NCBI GenBank assembly: GCA_027039745.1
Contig: JALUMP010000162.1
Span: 1 to 6,350, forward strand
Origin: Candidatus Parcubacteria bacterium
GTDB taxonomy: Bacteria; Patescibacteriota; Minisyncoccia; Phycocordibacterales; GCA-2747955
Reading direction: 5' to 3'
DNA length: 6,350 nt
Shown piece after piece: positions 5,630 through 6,350 of the stretch. Every line of letters begins with the position of its first letter. Within the stretch, counting starts at the first letter, position 1. The notes below the pieces were generated by a model that did not search any database, had not been told where the DNA came from, and was given only the letters and a program-made list of their open reading frames with translations. The translations under genes and the position numbers were made by a program.

Positions 5630-6350
5630 CTAATCAACAACTTTCTTAGCCCTTTCAAACTGCTCACGATAGTGCGCTTTCAAATACGCCGTCTGATAGG
5701 CAATGTAGGCATAGGCAGCAGAGTGGGATTTGTTGAAGCCGTACTCTGCAAACTTGGCCATGAGGTCAAAGATGTACTCAGCCTTATCCTTTGGTATTCC
5801 CCTATTTGTTGCTCTCTCTATGAATATACCTCGCTGTTCGTCCATGACCTCTTTTTTCTTTTTGCTTATTGCCCTTCTTAGAATGTCTGCTTCACCTAAA
5901 GAATAGCCTGCAAGTTTGTTTGCGATCTGCATAATTTGCTCTTGGTATAGGATTATGCCGTATGTGTCTTTGAGGATTTCTTCAAGTTCAGGCAGTGGGT
6001 ATTCAATGGGTTTTCTGCCGTGCTTTCTGTCTATAAAATCCTGAACCATACCACTATTCAAAGGACCTGGTCTATATAAAGCTATAAGGGCTATCAAATC
6101 TTCAAAGGTGGTGGGTTTAAGCTCCGTTATGAGTTTTTGTATACCGGATGACTCAAGCTGGAATACGCCTAATGTATCGCCTCTCTGGAGAAGTTTATAA
6201 GTTTCTTCATCATCAAAGGGAATCTTAGATATATCAAAGCCATTGCCAATGAGTTTGACGGTTGTGTTGATGATGGTCAATGTTTTTAAGGATAAAAAAT
6301 AGAATTTTGGCAAGCCTAAATCTTCGATAAATTTCTTGTCATATTGAATA
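5630..6350 (-). CDS. dnaE: DNA polymerase III alpha subunit-like, partial and C-terminally truncated, catalytic Asp replaced
   Basis: The frame is open to the right edge: codons upstream of the TTG at 6313 read IQYDKKFIEDLG, matching DnaE. The 239 visible residues cover the last part of the palm and the fingers of replicative polymerase alpha, about E. coli residues 540-770. Landmarks are DTLGVFQLESSG, LYRPGPLNSGMV, DFIDRKHGR, YGIILYQEQIMQIA, GYSLGEADILRRA and GFNKSHSAAYAYIAYQT. The normal product continues for several hundred residues (beta-binding, OB and tau-binding regions), but here the match ends at LKAHYREQF and the frame stops eight codons later (ERAKKVVD, TAG 5630-5632). KFDFLGL is replaced by KFYFLSL (Tyr at codon 6299-6301), which removes the third catalytic Asp (E. 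coli D555). The usual RRAMGKK reads RRAISKK. Most of this piece is much more GC-rich than the genes downstream. It is probably inactive as a polymerase: a truncated duplicate or a remnant carried by a rearrangement. The family call is certain; the functional status is inferred. Confidence 0.9.
   Translation of the reverse strand, partial: IQYDKKFIEDLGLPKFYFLSLKTLTIINTTVKLIGNGFDISKIPFDDEETYKLLQRGDTLGVFQLESSGIQKLITELKPTTFEDLIALIALYRPGPLNSGMVQDFIDRKHGRKPIEYPLPELEEILKDTYGIILYQEQIMQIANKLAGYSLGEADILRRAISKKKKEVMDEQRGIFIERATNRGIPKDKAEYIFDLMAKFAEYGFNKSHSAAYAYIAYQTAYLKAHYREQFERAKKVVD

Noticed and set aside
5630..6350. Intein or split-intein explanation for the short dnaE
   Set aside because: Known split DnaE inteins interrupt between KFAEY and the following FNKSHS; here KFAEYGFNKSHS is continuous, and no intein motifs follow the break after LKAHY.
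1..6350. CRISPR array, tRNA, rRNA or riboswitch
   Set aside because: No regularly spaced repeats, cloverleaf or conserved RNA segments were seen on either strand, and nearly all bases are accounted for by coding regions.

Overview
The window is an AT-rich bacterial segment in which almost all coding capacity is on the minus strand. Read 5'->3' on that strand, the order is: the 3' part of a dnaE-like gene (DNA polymerase III alpha), a short DnaB-like helicase ATPase, a 598-residue DUF262+DUF1524 (GmrSD-type) protein, and a 906-residue DUF262 protein. A 90-base open tail of a plus-strand reading frame enters from the left edge and stops head-on against the last gene. The DnaE text (LYRPGPL, YGIILYQEQ, GFNKSHSAAYA) is bacterial. 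Species cannot be fixed from the sequence. The low GC and the DnaE wording would fit a low-GC anaerobe or thermophile near the delta/epsilon-proteobacterial groups, but that is a weak guess.

Layout: 1-90, end of an unidentified plus-strand frame with an insertion-sequence-like tail; 87-4593, two overlapping DUF262 genes that look like a two-protein, modification-dependent restriction or anti-phage module; 4594-4655, short spacer without a convincing promoter or terminator; 4656-5582, DnaB C-terminal ATPase domain lacking the DnaB N-terminal domain, with a strong ribosome binding site; 5630-6350, dnaE fragment cut off shortly after the conserved LKAHY motif and running off the right edge. No gap without a gene exceeds about 60 bases.

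Two themes stand out. First, the DUF262 pair: both proteins carry the DGQQR signature of the GmrS/BrxU/SspE family, but only the upstream one has a visible His-Me finger (DUF1524) nuclease domain. The downstream one has about 650 residues of unrecognised sequence after its DUF262 core, and an 11-base overlap suggests coupled translation. Second, the two replication-derived genes upstream are not ordinary copies. The dnaE piece has Tyr where the third catalytic Asp should be (KFYFLSL for KFDFLGL) and ends several hundred residues early. The DnaB piece keeps Walker A and B but has lost the usual DNA-binding loop and arginine-finger sequences. They are either decaying duplicates or paralogues put to another use. 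Base composition falls from about 45-50% GC in most of the dnaE piece to about 35% in the DnaB-like gene and about 25% in the DUF262 genes (hand counts of sample lines). This points to a mosaic, horizontally assembled accessory region.
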